Source of the DNA: Alphaproteobacteria bacterium
GTDB lineage: Bacteria; Pseudomonadota; Alphaproteobacteria; CAAHEQ01; UBA3637
DNA: 15,134 nucleotides
Assembly: GCA_900772625.1 (NCBI GenBank)
Contig: CAAHEQ010000075.1
Coordinates: forward strand, 1-15,134
Direction: 5' to 3'
Position 1 is the first letter of the stretch; every line of letters begins with the position of its first letter. Below are positions 1-6,827 of this stretch, one piece after another. The position numbers were made by a program, and so were the translations under genes. The notes under the pieces were generated by a model. That model worked only from the letters and a program-made list of their open reading frames with translations. It searched no databases and was not told the origin of the DNA.

Positions 1-489
1 GATTTTTTTCGACTTGATTTTAGGGTATACAATTTTATCAAACCTGTCAAGATTCCTTGCATTTTATTTTTCAAAAAAAGTCCATAAATATCGACCGTTA
101 AAACTGGACAATTTGGAATGATAACTGATTGAAATAAAAACTTTTTTATCAAGAGCAGCCGTGAGAAATTTACGCGGCGCGGCGACTCTGGAGGAAGCAA
201 CAAGGGAAATGATTTATGATAGAACGCATTGGAAGCATTCCATAAGGGCTGGCGAAAACTTTTTAAAGAGCCAGCGCGGGTGCGCGTATTTTTGCGCGCT
301 GGCTCTTTGCGAGAATGAAAAGCAATACATCGCAATTTTAAACAGTAAACAAGAAAGGATACGGAATGAAAATAAATTTTTTTGATATGGCATTAGTCCT
401 AAGGCTGGCGCGGTTTTCCTAAGCGCCCACGTGGCAGCCTTTGCCCACCCCAAAAAGTAATAATGAATGAAAGGAGAAGGAAAAAGATA
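1..489. other. Region without a convincing gene; repeats and possible decayed DNA
   Basis: I could not support an intact gene here. Open frames on both strands (for example a GTG-started frame at 161-385 and a minus frame at 214-498) lack good ribosome binding sites and recognisable protein features. A short frame from the ATG at 366, which follows a GAAAGGA-like site, encodes only about 18 residues before a stop. Another frame then reads a short Ala/His-rich stretch into two stops near 459-464, which could be a decayed secreted-protein start. The region holds repeat copies (described separately) and AT-rich DNA in its first 150 bases. A small-RNA or regulatory role cannot be excluded. Confidence 0.5.
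259..318 (+). repeat. KEPAR repeat, copy A, with a perfect 14-bp inverted repeat
   Basis: Positions 265-278 (AAAGAGCCAGCGCG) and 295-308 (CGCGCTGGCTCTTT) are perfect reverse complements around a 16-base loop. There is no T-run after the stem, so this does not look like an intrinsic terminator. The 60 bases align without gaps to 502-561, with 45 of 60 identical by eye. In the matching frame it reads LFKEPARVRVFLRAGSLRE and then a stop. The frame has no clear start here, so this copy is probably not expressed as a protein by itself. It resembles the palindromic, coding-compatible repeats known in some alphaproteobacteria (for example Rickettsia palindromic elements), but membership of any named family is not shown. 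Confidence 0.7.
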
Positions 490-588
490 ATGAAACACAA
501 ACTTATAAAAGAGCCAGCACGAGCGCGTGAATTATGGCGCGCAGACTCTTTACAAGAAGTAAGAATAAGAGTTAGAGCGGAATATTAG
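490..588 (+). CDS. Possible 32-residue small protein carrying the KEPAR repeat
   Basis: An ATG at 490 follows a purine-rich AGGAGAAGGA stretch (471-480) at a plausible distance. The frame runs to TAG at 586-588. The predicted product is short and very basic: it starts MKHKLIKEPARARELWRADS and ends in an Arg/Val-rich tail. An in-frame ATG at 463 would give 41 residues but is followed, not preceded, by the ribosome binding site. The frame is short enough to be chance or the remnant of a larger gene. Support comes from the binding site and from the synonymous differences relative to the copy at 259-318. I do not recognise a function. Confidence 0.3.
   Translation: MKHKLIKEPARARELWRADSLQEVRIRVRAEY
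502..561 (+). repeat. KEPAR repeat, copy B (degenerate palindrome, frame open)
   Basis: This aligns without gaps to 259-318. In the same frame it reads LIKEPARARELWRADSLQEV. Of the codons that differ between copies, five are synonymous (Ala, Arg, Arg, Ala, Leu). The arms AAAGAG...CTCTTT are kept but the stem has mismatches. This copy lies inside a small open frame with a ribosome binding site (490-588). A third, weaker relative is at about 142-200: it shares CGTGA...GGCGCG...GACTCT, and reads SREKFTRRGDSGG in the same frame. Confidence 0.65.
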
Positions 589-646
589 GCCGCGCGTCAA
601 TCTTTATCGTCCAACAAATAAACATAACAAAATGAAAGGATATAAA

Positions 647-1033
647 ATGAAAATATTAACAGCTTTAACAATCGCAGCAATTGCTCTGAATGTCAGCGGG
701 GCATTGGCAGAAACATGCGAGGGCGGTTCTTTACAAACAGGGGAAAATGGGTCCGTTTATTGCCTGAGCAATAAAACGATGAACTGGTGGAGTGCTTATA
801 CTTGGTGTCAAGCTCAAGGAAAAGAAATGGCTTCCGCATATGATTTGTGCCCTAATTGGGATGGTAATTTCCATACAGGACGATGTCAAAAAATAAGTAA
901 TTCAACAGAAATATGGACAAGTAACGCATACGAAAACGAGAAAGCTGTTTTTGCCTATAATGGAGGAAAAGATATGGCTTTTGATAATAGAAACAATGGT
1001 GGTTATCATTATGCAGCATGTATCATCAAATAG
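647..1033 (+). CDS. Secreted cysteine-rich C-type-lectin-like small protein
   Basis: Predicted exported protein of 128 residues. The start at 647 is preferred over the in-frame ATG at 632 because AAAGGA (635-640) sits six bases upstream of 647. Residues 1-21 form a signal peptide (MKILTALTIAAIALNVSGALA) with an Ala-x-Ala cleavage site before Glu22. The mature part has six cysteines (24, 39, 54, 68, 80, 125), enough for three disulfides, and is rich in Trp and Tyr (WWSAYTWCQ at 47-55, IWTS at 89-92, YHYAAC at 120-125). A 'WxxAxxxC' start, a central 'W-T/S' and a terminal Cys suggest a C-type-lectin-like fold, but no clear calcium- or sugar-binding motif (EPN, QPD, WND) is visible. It stands alone, followed by the Aas gene on the opposite strand. 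The ligand is unknown; binding of host glycans or peptidoglycan is speculation. Confidence 0.7.
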   Translation: MKILTALTIAAIALNVSGALAETCEGGSLQTGENGSVYCLSNKTMNWWSAYTWCQAQGKEMASAYDLCPNWDGNFHTGRCQKISNSTEIWTSNAYENEKAVFAYNGGKDMAFDNRNNGGYHYAACIIK

Positions 1034-1059
1034 ATAAAAAAACTAAATTTTATTTTTAT

Positions 1060-1109
1060 GCTAAAAAATAAAGTTAAGGGCAGGGCGCTTTGATTCACGC
1101 TCTGCCCTT
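1060..1109 (-). terminator. Intrinsic terminator for the minus-strand Aas gene
   Basis: The arms 1076-1087 and 1098-1109 form a 12-bp stem with one G-T pair around a 10-base loop. Read on the minus strand, the hairpin is followed by AACTTTATTTTTTAG, a T-rich tract, which fits termination of transcription arriving from the Aas gene. On the plus strand the trailing sequence is less T-rich, but the hairpin may also stop transcripts from the lectin-like gene. Confidence 0.7.
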
Positions 1110-1226
1110 AAAGGCTTTCAAGTTTTCTTAAAGTCAACCAAGACAGGTTTATCTTCTTTGCCGTCTAATGCGCTTTCCAATTTCAACACATAAAGCTGGC
1201 ATTTTTAAAGCGCACTTGCAAACAAA

Positions 1227-4200
1227 TCAGCCATTGATTTCCTTAATTGCAAACTCGGTTGCTGTCGGATAGTCAAATTTACCCGTGCTGAGCAATGGTG
1301 GCGTATCCGTAAAGATAATCTTCTTTGGAATAGCCAGCTCTGGCAAGCCTGCTTCTTTGAACAAATCAACCAGCTTTTCTGATGTAATGTCTCCACAAGT
1401 CGTAATCAACACCAGCTGTTCACCTTTTTTCGGATCTGGAATGCTGACAACGCCATGAATAAAGCCTTTGAAGTGTTCGGCAATCAAAATTTCGACCGCC
1501 AACAAAGATACCATCTCGCCTGCGATTTTCGCAAAGCGCTTCGAACGCCCTTTGATGAAAATATAGCCGTCTTCGTCCATATGGACAATATCACCCGTGT
1601 CGTACCAGCCATCTTTAGGTGGTTGCAACACGCCAGGCTTGTCATTTTTCATATAGCCAATCATCACGTTAGGACCTTTGACAATCAACTCTTTACCTTC
1701 CTTAATGCCAGGTACTTCTTTAAGTTTGTACTCCATACCCGTCATCAAGCGTCCGACCGAGCCAATACGGCTGCGCAAGAACGTATTCACGGCGATAATT
1801 GGCGAGCACTCTGTAGCACCATAGCCTTCCACAACACGCACACCGAACTTTTCAATCCACGTGCGGCGCGTTTCATCTTTGAGCTTTTCAGCTCCTGCAC
1901 CAACAATACGCAAGCTGTTAAAATCGTACGGATTTGCACACTTTGCATAGCCAGCCAAGAATGTATCAGTCGCAAAGAAAATTGTTGCACGCACTGAGCT
2001 GCAAAACTCTGGGATAACGCGATAGTGCAATGGCGTTGGATAGGATACCATTTTAAAGCCGATAACCAGCGGCATAAACGTGCCGACCGTCAAGCCGAAA
2101 GAGTGGAAAATTGGCAAGCTGTTCAGCATAATATCATTGTCCCACACATCAAACATTGTTGTGACTTGGTAGGCGTTCGACAACACGTTCGAGTGGCTGA
2201 GCAATACGGCCTTCGGCAAGCCCTCTGAACCAGACGTGAATAAAATCACGGCAGGGTCGGACGGACGGACAAAGCCCGCATTTTTGTGATAAGCATAGCG
2301 TGGGAAGAACATTGATGCAATGCCTGTGAGCTTGTCCTTAAACGTTAACAATTTGCGTAAGTCTTCCAAGTAAATGACTTCGATACCTGCCGCAGTTAAA
2401 GCTTCAATCAACGGTTCTAACTTAGCCAGTAAAACAACCTTTTTGGCTGTTAAAACTTTGGTGATTTGTACCGTTTTGCACGTTGAAATGACTTGCTTTG
2501 GACCCGATGAGAAATTGAGCATTGCAGGCACTTTGCCATACGCTTGCAAGCCCAAAAGCGTCAGCACACAAGCATTGGAAGTTGGCAACATAATGCCGAC
2601 TGTTCTCTCGTCTGGCAAACGCTTGTTAATCAGGTTGCCTAAGATAAACGCGCGCAAGAAAATGTGCTTAAACTTCAACGGCTTCCTGTCCGTATCTTCC
2701 ATCATCATCTTGCCTCGACCCACACGATGCATCGTATCAATCGTTGCGTCAATCAAAGTTTTGTTTAAATCCCAAGCGTCTAAACGCATTTTGGCCAAAA
2801 TCTCATACAGTCTGTTGCTGGAATGAGAACGCGCTTCATGGAATGTTGCATACGCTTTCTTTGAGGTGAGTTTTTCGGCGGGTAAGACCTGCATTGATAC
2901 TTTTGGGAATAAACGCCACCAGGATTTGCCTGGCAAGCGTGAGTAAGCCGAGTACTCTAAGCCCTTGATTTGAATAGGCAAGACTGGTGCATCAGCCTTT
3001 TGCGCCATTAAAGCAGGACCTTCGTATACTTTCATTTGCGTATTGCCGTTTGGCATATGCGCTTCGGTGAAAATCATACACAGTTTGTTCGACTTTAACT
3101 CTTCAACCATCGTTTTGACGGCAAACGGGCTGTTTGGATCAAGGCTTTTGATGTTCATCAAGTTGCCAAAGAAACGCACCCACCACTTGCCTGCCATTTC
3201 GTTGGTCAACGAGAATGTAATCGGCTCGCTAATAAATGTGGAAACAATCAAAGCGTCCAAATACGATGTGTGATTAGGAATGATCAGCACGCCTTGTTTT
3301 TTCGCTATTTCAAGATTTTCTAAGCCCGATACTTCAATGTCGAACAGGCACGTTAAAATCTTGCGGAAAATCTTTTGGCGAGTTTCAAAACTGAGCAGCT
3401 GGCATGCATAGATCGCAAAGAACAAGTTCACGACACCTAATGTTGTAAACACCCCCATCAAAGGAATGTTTAAAATGCCAAGCGAGATAACAATCAACAC
3501 TGAGCCAAACACGGCCAAAGCGCATACAAAGGCAAGATAGCCAAACATTCTGCCCATTTTGTTGGCAGGTGTTGCTTGTTGTAAAGCAGGGTAAAATGGT
3601 GTGATGAACATAGCCGAGCAAAGTGCGCCCATAAACACGTCAAACAATAAGCGATAGGCGTTGGCCGAGGCCATTAAAAATGCGCCAATATCATAGCTTG
3701 ATGTGTGGACAGGCCACGACAGCGCTACGAGCAACATATCAAACAAAAACACTGAAATACCAAAAGAACACAGAGGAATAATCCATTTCATCTTCTTTTT
3801 CTGTACGATATAAGGGCACATCAGTGCGCCGACTACATAGCCACACGAGAAAATCAACATAGCCAGAACAAGCACCGAGGATTTTGCACCCAAAATCATT
3901 TTAAAGAATGCAGAAGCAAAGAAGGCAACTACGCCACCGATTAACCAATACCACGCAACCGAAGCGATATAAAACTTCATTTGTGGTGCTTGCTCAACGT
4001 CTTTTGTTAAGGCCTTTAAATTAGAAAAAGGATTTCGATTAACTTCAAGTTTCGGTGTTGTAGCTGTAGTGGCAGGGATTTTAAGTGCTGTGAAATAGCC
4101 CGCGATGCTGGAAAGCATTAAAGCAAATCCCATGACTTGCAAAACGGTCATTCGAGTCGAAACGTGCAATCCATACAACAATAAGCTTGCCAAAATCACG

Positions 4201-4646
4201 CTGATGAAAGTCGAAGCTTTGACCAAAGCGTTGGCTTGCAACAGGCTTTTCGTATTGACCAGCTCGGGGATAAGCGAGTATTTGGCGATTCGAATCGAGG
4301 ACATACAAAAACCAAAGGCTGTCAGCGACAAAAGCATCATCAAACGGCTTTGCATAAACAAGCTGAGAAGCGTAAAGGCCATGACAATGACTTCAATCAA
4401 CTTTAAGCGCTGAATCATTTGCGTTTTGGACATTTTGTCGGCAAATTGGCCTGCATACAAAGACGTCAGCAAGAACGCCATTCCATAAAGCGCAAATGCG
4501 ACTGCCAACCAGTAAAGGCTGCCTTGTGTTAAGGCCGAGGCTGTCAAAAAGACAAAAATATTTTTGACAATATTATCGTCAAGAGTGCCAAAAACGTGCG
4601 TTATCAGCAATGGTAAAAACTTTTTATTTTTTAATGTGTTTATCAT
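1227..4646 (-). CDS. aas: LplT-PlsC-Aas fusion: lysophospholipid transporter, acyltransferase and acyl-ACP synthetase
   Basis: A 1139-residue inner-membrane protein that salvages lysophospholipids: it flips them inward, activates a fatty acid on ACP and re-acylates the 2-position. Residues 1 to about 420 are a multi-spanning MFS carrier (LplT-like). Residues 430-630 are a PlsC-type acyltransferase with the HX4D motif NHTSYLD (His459, Asp464). Residues 640-1139 are an AMP-forming ligase with LFTSGSEGLPK (802-812), GYGATECSP (941-949), YDTGDI (1015-1020), GRSKRFAKIAGEMVS (1033-1047) and the C-terminal STGK lysine (Lys1123). The E. coli homologues are separate proteins (LplT about 400 residues, Aas 719); I recall the fusion form as common in alphaproteobacteria. 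The second acyltransferase motif is odd: FTEAH (526-530) where E. coli Aas has FPEGR. The start is supported by AGAGGA five bases upstream. A terminator follows the gene. Confidence 0.93.
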   Translation of the reverse strand: MINTLKNKKFLPLLITHVFGTLDDNIVKNIFVFLTASALTQGSLYWLAVAFALYGMAFLLTSLYAGQFADKMSKTQMIQRLKLIEVIVMAFTLLSLFMQSRLMMLLSLTAFGFCMSSIRIAKYSLIPELVNTKSLLQANALVKASTFISVILASLLLYGLHVSTRMTVLQVMGFALMLSSIAGYFTALKIPATTATTPKLEVNRNPFSNLKALTKDVEQAPQMKFYIASVAWYWLIGGVVAFFASAFFKMILGAKSSVLVLAMLIFSCGYVVGALMCPYIVQKKKMKWIIPLCSFGISVFLFDMLLVALSWPVHTSSYDIGAFLMASANAYRLLFDVFMGALCSAMFITPFYPALQQATPANKMGRMFGYLAFVCALAVFGSVLIVISLGILNIPLMGVFTTLGVVNLFFAIYACQLLSFETRQKIFRKILTCLFDIEVSGLENLEIAKKQGVLIIPNHTSYLDALIVSTFISEPITFSLTNEMAGKWWVRFFGNLMNIKSLDPNSPFAVKTMVEELKSNKLCMIFTEAHMPNGNTQMKVYEGPALMAQKADAPVLPIQIKGLEYSAYSRLPGKSWWRLFPKVSMQVLPAEKLTSKKAYATFHEARSHSSNRLYEILAKMRLDAWDLNKTLIDATIDTMHRVGRGKMMMEDTDRKPLKFKHIFLRAFILGNLINKRLPDERTVGIMLPTSNACVLTLLGLQAYGKVPAMLNFSSGPKQVISTCKTVQITKVLTAKKVVLLAKLEPLIEALTAAGIEVIYLEDLRKLLTFKDKLTGIASMFFPRYAYHKNAGFVRPSDPAVILFTSGSEGLPKAVLLSHSNVLSNAYQVTTMFDVWDNDIMLNSLPIFHSFGLTVGTFMPLVIGFKMVSYPTPLHYRVIPEFCSSVRATIFFATDTFLAGYAKCANPYDFNSLRIVGAGAEKLKDETRRTWIEKFGVRVVEGYGATECSPIIAVNTFLRSRIGSVGRLMTGMEYKLKEVPGIKEGKELIVKGPNVMIGYMKNDKPGVLQPPKDGWYDTGDIVHMDEDGYIFIKGRSKRFAKIAGEMVSLLAVEILIAEHFKGFIHGVVSIPDPKKGEQLVLITTCGDITSEKLVDLFKEAGLPELAIPKKIIFTDTPPLLSTGKFDYPTATEFAIKEING

Positions 4647-4691
4647 ATTATTCCTCTTTTTAAGTTTTTGATTTTACCCTTTTAGCACTAT

Positions 4692-4783
4692 TTGAAAAAA
4701 AATGCAAATCAAAATACAAAGTTTCAAAAAAATGCAACAAAAAGCTCTTTTGATATAAAAAAAGCTTGAAAAAAAATGTAAAT
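4692..4783. repeat. Three A-tract direct repeats in the aas/tpiA divergent promoter region
   Basis: TTGAAAAAAAATGCAAAT (4692-4709) and TTGAAAAAAAATGTAAAT (4766-4783) match at 17 of 18 bases. A looser copy, TTCAAAAAAATGCAACA, lies at 4723-4739. The starts are 31 and 43 bases apart, close to three and four helical turns, so the A-tracts fall on one face of the helix. Phased A-tracts bend DNA, and repeated sites between divergent genes often bind a regulator. Which role applies here, if either, is inference. Confidence 0.5.
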
Positions 4784-4799
4784 GTGTTAAACATATCCC

Positions 4800-4808
4800 T
4801 ATTATATA
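4800..4808 (+). promoter_or_regulatory. Possible -10 region of the tpiA promoter
   Basis: TATTATATA lies just upstream of the tpiA ribosome binding site (AAAGGA, 4818-4823) and could supply a -10 element, giving a very short leader. No good -35 hexamer is visible at the expected distance, so the call is weak. An activator bound to the nearby A-tract repeats could compensate. Confidence 0.3.
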
Positions 4809-4829
4809 AGTGTCGCGAAAGGATTGAAA

Positions 4830-5585
4830 ATGACAAGACGTAAGTTAATCGCAGGAAACTGGAAAATGAATGGCCTGAAAGAGCAAGGCATTGCTTTGGC
4901 CGAACAAGTGGCAGCTTTGTATAAAGCCTCGGATCGCGCGTTCGATATGTTTATCGCGCCACCATTTACTTTACTGGACGGCGTTGTCAAGGCGACAAAC
5001 GACAGTGGCGTTTGGGTTGGTGCTCAAGATTGTTCGACATTTGAAAAAGGCGCTCATACAGGCGATGTCAGCCCGTTGATGATTAAAGACTTGGGCTGCG
5101 GTGGCGTGATTGTAGGGCACTCAGAACGCCGCGCGGATCATGGGGAAACAGATGCGATCGTGCAACAAAAAGCGGCGGCAGCTTTGGCGGCTAACTTGGG
5201 TGTGATTATTTGCGTTGGCGAAACACTGGCCGAGCGTGAAGCAGGCAAAACGCTTGATGTGATAGGTGCACAAATTAACGGCTCAGTGCCACAAAATGCA
5301 ACGGCTGGCAAAGTCGTTATTGCGTACGAGCCTGTTTGGGCGATTGGTACAGGCAAGATTCCAACTTTGGAACAGGTCGAAGAAGTGCACGCATTCATTC
5401 GTGCAGAGCTTGCAAAATTGTTGGGCGCAGATCAAGCCGAAAAAATGCAAATCTTGTATGGTGGTTCAGTCAAGCCTGCGAATGCAGCGCAACTGCTCGG
5501 CTTGCCTGATGTAGACGGTGCTTTGGTTGGTGGTGCAAGCTTGAAAGCAGATGATTTTTGGGCTATTGCACAAAGTGTAAAATAA
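4830..5585 (+). CDS. tpiA: Triosephosphate isomerase
   Basis: Cytoplasmic glycolytic enzyme of 251 residues interconverting dihydroxyacetone phosphate and glyceraldehyde 3-phosphate; the length is typical. Active-site residues are all visible: Asn10 and Lys12 in GNWKMN, His97 in GHSERR (96-101), and Glu167 in AYEPVWAIGTGK, which includes flexible loop 6. The phosphate-binding LYGGSVKP (209-216) and the final GALVGGASL (230-238) are also present. The ATG at 4830 is chosen because AAAGGA (4818-4823) is six bases upstream; an upstream in-frame TTG at 4824 abuts that site. It is the first gene of the rightward block, 13 bases before secG. Confidence 0.97.
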   Translation: MTRRKLIAGNWKMNGLKEQGIALAEQVAALYKASDRAFDMFIAPPFTLLDGVVKATNDSGVWVGAQDCSTFEKGAHTGDVSPLMIKDLGCGGVIVGHSERRADHGETDAIVQQKAAAALAANLGVIICVGETLAEREAGKTLDVIGAQINGSVPQNATAGKVVIAYEPVWAIGTGKIPTLEQVEEVHAFIRAELAKLLGADQAEKMQILYGGSVKPANAAQLLGLPDVDGALVGGASLKADDFWAIAQSVK

Positions 5586-5598
5586 AAAGGATAAAAAA

Positions 5599-5928
5599 AT
5601 GTATACGGTAATTTTAGCAATCGATATTTGTTTGGCTTTGTTCTTGTGCATCTTGGTGATGTTGCAACGTCCAGATGGCGGCGCTTTAGGTGGCCTTGGT
5701 GGCGGTACTGGTTCCAGCTTTATGACGGGGCGCTCGGTTGGCAATACGCTGACGAAAATGACGGCTATTGTGGCTGCTTTGTTCTTTGCAACCAGCTTGA
5801 CTTTGGGCGTTTTGGCCAAAAAAGAAAGCAAACCTGTGAATGTGCTTGAAAACGCTGTGGCACAAGCTTCAGCATCAGCCCAATCACAAAGCGCGCCTGT
5901 TGATGCGCCTGAAGCACCAGAAAAATAA
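5599..5928 (+). CDS. secG: Protein translocase subunit SecG
   Basis: Small inner-membrane subunit (109 residues) of the SecYEG channel that assists SecA-driven protein export. Two membrane segments are visible (about 3-22 and 54-73), linked by the signature LQRPDGGALGGLGGGTGSSF (22-41) with a conserved Gly-rich turn. The tail after residue 75 is hydrophilic and rich in Ala, Ser, Pro and Gln, as often seen in alphaproteobacterial SecG. A ribosome binding site, AAAAAGGA, precedes the ATG. It follows tpiA closely, a common alphaproteobacterial arrangement; pyrG, usually found next, is missing. Confidence 0.94.
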   Translation: MYTVILAIDICLALFLCILVMLQRPDGGALGGLGGGTGSSFMTGRSVGNTLTKMTAIVAALFFATSLTLGVLAKKESKPVNVLENAVAQASASAQSQSAPVDAPEAPEK

Positions 5929-5982
5929 TCGCGTTTGAAGGTACTTTTATAAGCTTCGTTTTGAGGAAAAAAAGGAGATAGG

Positions 5983-6804
5983 ATGATGAAAACAGTCAAG
6001 GTCGGAAATGTCAGTTTTTCAAACGAGTTGCCTTTTGCTCTGATTGCGGGGCCTTGCCAAATGGAAAGTGCGGCCCATTCGTTCGAAATGGTCTCGGGCA
6101 TTGACGAGATTTGTAAAAAGCTGGGGATCGGCTATGTTTTCAAAGCCTCCTTTGACAAAGCAAATCGCACATCCATTAACGGAAAGCGCGGTATTGGGCT
6201 TGACAAAGCGTTGCAAGTTTTCGCCGATGTAAAAGCAAAGTATGGTTGTCCAGTGGTGACAGACGTGCACGAGCCGTGGCAATGCAAGCCTGTGGCTGAA
6301 GTGGTGGATTTGTTGCAAATCCCTGCATTTTTGTGTCGTCAGACGGATTTAGTCGTTGCTGCGGCCGAAACAGGGCGCGCTGTCAATGTGAAAAAAGGCC
6401 AATTTTTGGCGCCATGGGATATGAAAAACGTAGTGGCTAAGTTGGAAAGCGTGGGCAATCAAAACATTTTGCTGACAGAGCGGGGCGTATCGTTTGGCTA
6501 TAATACGCTTGTTGTTGATATGCGCGCTTTGCCGATTATGAAACAAACGGGTTATCCTGTGATTATGGACGCAACACACAGCGTGCAACAACCAGGCGGG
6601 CAAGGTTCGTCCAGCGGTGGGCAGCGCGAGTTTGCGCCAGTGCTTGCCAATGCAGCGATTGCTACGGGGATTGCGGGTGTTTTTATCGAAACGCATCAAG
6701 ATCCAGATAATGCACCGAGCGATGGTAAAAATATGATTGCGCTGAAGGATTTGGAGGGCGTTTTGGCGCGCTTGCAAGCGTTTGATAAGGTTGCTAAGTC
6801 CTGA
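5983..6804 (+). CDS. kdsA: 3-deoxy-8-phosphooctulonate synthase (KDO-8-P synthase), metal-dependent class
   Basis: Cytoplasmic enzyme of 273 residues condensing phosphoenolpyruvate with arabinose 5-phosphate to make KDO-8-phosphate, the precursor of the lipopolysaccharide inner-core sugar KDO. Recognisable segments are IAGPCQMES (21-29), FKASFDKANRTS (53-64), TDVHEPWQ (93-100), CRQTDLV (118-124), DATHSVQQPGGQGSSSGG (196-213) and FIETHQDPDNAPSDG (234-248). Cys25, His199, Glu236 and Asp247 match the four metal ligands of the Aquifex enzyme (11, 185, 222, 233) with a constant offset of 14, so this is the metal-dependent class; the metal-free E. coli type has Asn at the Cys position. AAGGAG (5972-5977) serves either of two adjacent ATGs (5983 or 5986). 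The adjacent secG and downstream peptidase suggest one operon. Confidence 0.96.
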   Translation: MMKTVKVGNVSFSNELPFALIAGPCQMESAAHSFEMVSGIDEICKKLGIGYVFKASFDKANRTSINGKRGIGLDKALQVFADVKAKYGCPVVTDVHEPWQCKPVAEVVDLLQIPAFLCRQTDLVVAAAETGRAVNVKKGQFLAPWDMKNVVAKLESVGNQNILLTERGVSFGYNTLVVDMRALPIMKQTGYPVIMDATHSVQQPGGQGSSSGGQREFAPVLANAAIATGIAGVFIETHQDPDNAPSDGKNMIALKDLEGVLARLQAFDKVAKS

Positions 6805-6827
6805 GAGCTTGAGAGTTTTAACAAAGA

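Noticed and set aside
161..385. 74-codon GTG-started open frame
   Set aside because: It has no convincing ribosome binding site, crosses the palindromic repeat in a different frame from the one conserved between copies, and has no recognisable features.
214..498. 94-codon minus-strand open frame with a hydrophobic start
   Set aside because: No ribosome binding site and no family resemblance; it is antisense to repeat DNA and probably arises by chance.
1455..1997. 180-codon plus-strand open frame inside aas
   Set aside because: It lies entirely antisense to the strongly conserved AMP-ligase part of aas and reads as a shadow of that gene.
4779..4798. TTAA-type half-site resembling a CtrA box upstream of tpiA
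   Set aside because: Only one partial half-site (GTTAAACAT) is present; the second, correctly spaced TTAA is missing in this AT-rich region.
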